Source: Deltaproteobacteria bacterium
Lineage (GTDB): Bacteria; Desulfobacterota; Binatia; UBA9968; CAXXLF01
Reading direction: 5' to 3'
Assembly (NCBI GenBank): GCA_022571535.1
Contig: JACZXR010000187.1
Coordinates: 1 to 5,535, forward strand
DNA length: 5,535 nucleotides
Shown here: piece after piece, positions 4,834 to 5,535 of the stretch
Layout: each line of letters opens with the position of its first letter
How positions within the stretch are numbered: the stretch's first letter is position 1
Program-made: the position numbers and the translations under genes
The notes under the pieces: model-generated
Database searches by the model: none
What the model saw: the letters and a program-made list of their open reading frames with translations, nothing else
Told to the model about the DNA's origin: nothing

Positions 4834-5535
4834 ATGAGTAATAGATGTTCATTCATGATGAGACTCGTCATCGGCCTTGCGTTTTTGACCTTTGGTGGGT
4901 CCGCCGCAATGGCCGACGAATTCTACAAAGGCAAAGTCATTCGCCTGATTGTCGGAGCCCCACCAGGAGGGGGTTATGATACCTATAGCAGGACCATTGC
5001 CCGCCATTTAACCAAGCATATCCCGGGTAAGCCTACCATATTCGTGCAAAACATGCCTGGGGCAGGGACCCTGATTGCGGCCAACTACAGCTACAATAGG
5101 GCCAAGGGGGATGGGTTGACGATATCGGTTTGGACCGGCGCCTCTGTGTTGCTTCAAACCCTGGGAGACAAATCCGTTAGAATTGACCCCAAGAAGGTAG
5201 GTTGGCTTGGTGCCCCAAGCACTGGAACGCCAATCTGTGCCATCATGGGCTTCACAGGCCATAAGACGTTTGATGATGTGCTCGCATCGAAAAAGCGTAT
5301 TAAGCTGGGTGCCACAAGGGCGGGTTCTCCTTATTACGACGTGCCAAAAATTTTAAACCGGACCCTGGGGACCAATTTCGAGATTATCTCCGGTTATTCA
5401 GGGACCTCATTGATTCGCCTAGCCATGCAGAGACGAGAAGTGGACGGGGCCTGCTGGACCTGGGAGTCCATGAAGGTCTCGGCTAGTGCTATGCTCAATG
5501 CAAAGGGCGATGACAGGCTGATCCCATATCTCATC
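4834..5535 (+). CDS. TctC/Bug-family periplasmic solute-binding protein, 3' end outside window
   Basis: The 234 codons present are open to the window edge; family members are about 320-340 residues, so roughly the last 90-100 are missing. Residues 1-27 form a signal peptide: basic MSNR start, hydrophobic LVIGLAFLTFGG core and AMA cleavage site before DEF. The mature protein begins with FYKGKVIRLIVGAPPGGGYD (30-49), the hallmark first strand and loop, followed by the SRTIARHL helix, KHIPGKPTIFVQNMPGAG (61-78) and GTSLIRLAMQRREVDGACW. These place it with TctC-type extracytoplasmic receptors of tripartite tricarboxylate transporters, which bind carboxylates or related small molecules and deliver them to a TctA/TctB permease. 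Many such proteins are orphans without a linked permease; the flank beyond 5535 would show which case applies. It follows the YciI gene in an apparent operon. The ligand cannot be predicted. Confidence 0.92.
   Translation, partial: MSNRCSFMMRLVIGLAFLTFGGSAAMADEFYKGKVIRLIVGAPPGGGYDTYSRTIARHLTKHIPGKPTIFVQNMPGAGTLIAANYSYNRAKGDGLTISVWTGASVLLQTLGDKSVRIDPKKVGWLGAPSTGTPICAIMGFTGHKTFDDVLASKKRIKLGATRAGSPYYDVPKILNRTLGTNFEIISGYSGTSLIRLAMQRREVDGACWTWESMKVSASAMLNAKGDDRLIPYLI

Noticed and set aside
5008..5262. Minus-strand frame inside the TctC-like gene
   Set aside because: It is antisense to a well-supported coding region with no features of its own.

Overview
The window looks like an accessory region from an uncultured or little-studied Gram-negative bacterium. 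Base composition is moderate and slightly GC-rich. A periplasmic binding protein of the tripartite tricarboxylate transporter (TTT) type implies an outer membrane. TTT genes, family III CoA-transferases and intergenic palindromes of the TTCGACAGGCTCAG kind occur together in environmental Proteobacteria, Desulfobacterota and Tectomicrobia-like genomes. That placement is an impression from memory, and the sequence does not fix a phylum.

Layout. Bases 1-398 hold no convincing gene but carry two strong palindromes, one shaped like a tRNA acceptor/T-arm minihelix. Bases 399-674 encode a short membrane ORF that matches only the C-terminal end of AbrB-type transporters and is probably a gene remnant. 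Bases 744-1475 (minus strand) encode a 243-residue helical protein with two EXXH motifs, each preceded by a suitably spaced Glu, which suggests a ferritin-like diiron fold. A divergent promoter region (1476-1653) separates it from an intact family III (CaiB/BaiF) CoA-transferase at 1654-2835. Next come a gap with a nested palindrome and a possible decayed nucleotidyltransferase fragment (2836-3253), a double-domain RidA-like protein (3254-3940), a repeat-rich gap of about 445 bases (3941-4385), a YciI-like protein (4386-4811), and, 22 bases later, the 5' part of a TctC/Bug solute-binding protein that runs off the window end.

How the genes may work together. The binding protein would capture a carboxylate in the periplasm for a TTT permease that is not seen here. 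The CoA-transferase could activate such an acid as its CoA thioester. RidA-like and YciI-like proteins are small accessory factors often found in catabolic clusters. The ferritin-like protein could be an oxidative enzyme or a metal-handling protein. The substrate cannot be read from the sequence. The AbrB remnant and the many intergenic palindromes suggest a region that has been rearranged. I found no CRISPR array, integrase, transposase, rRNA or complete tRNA.
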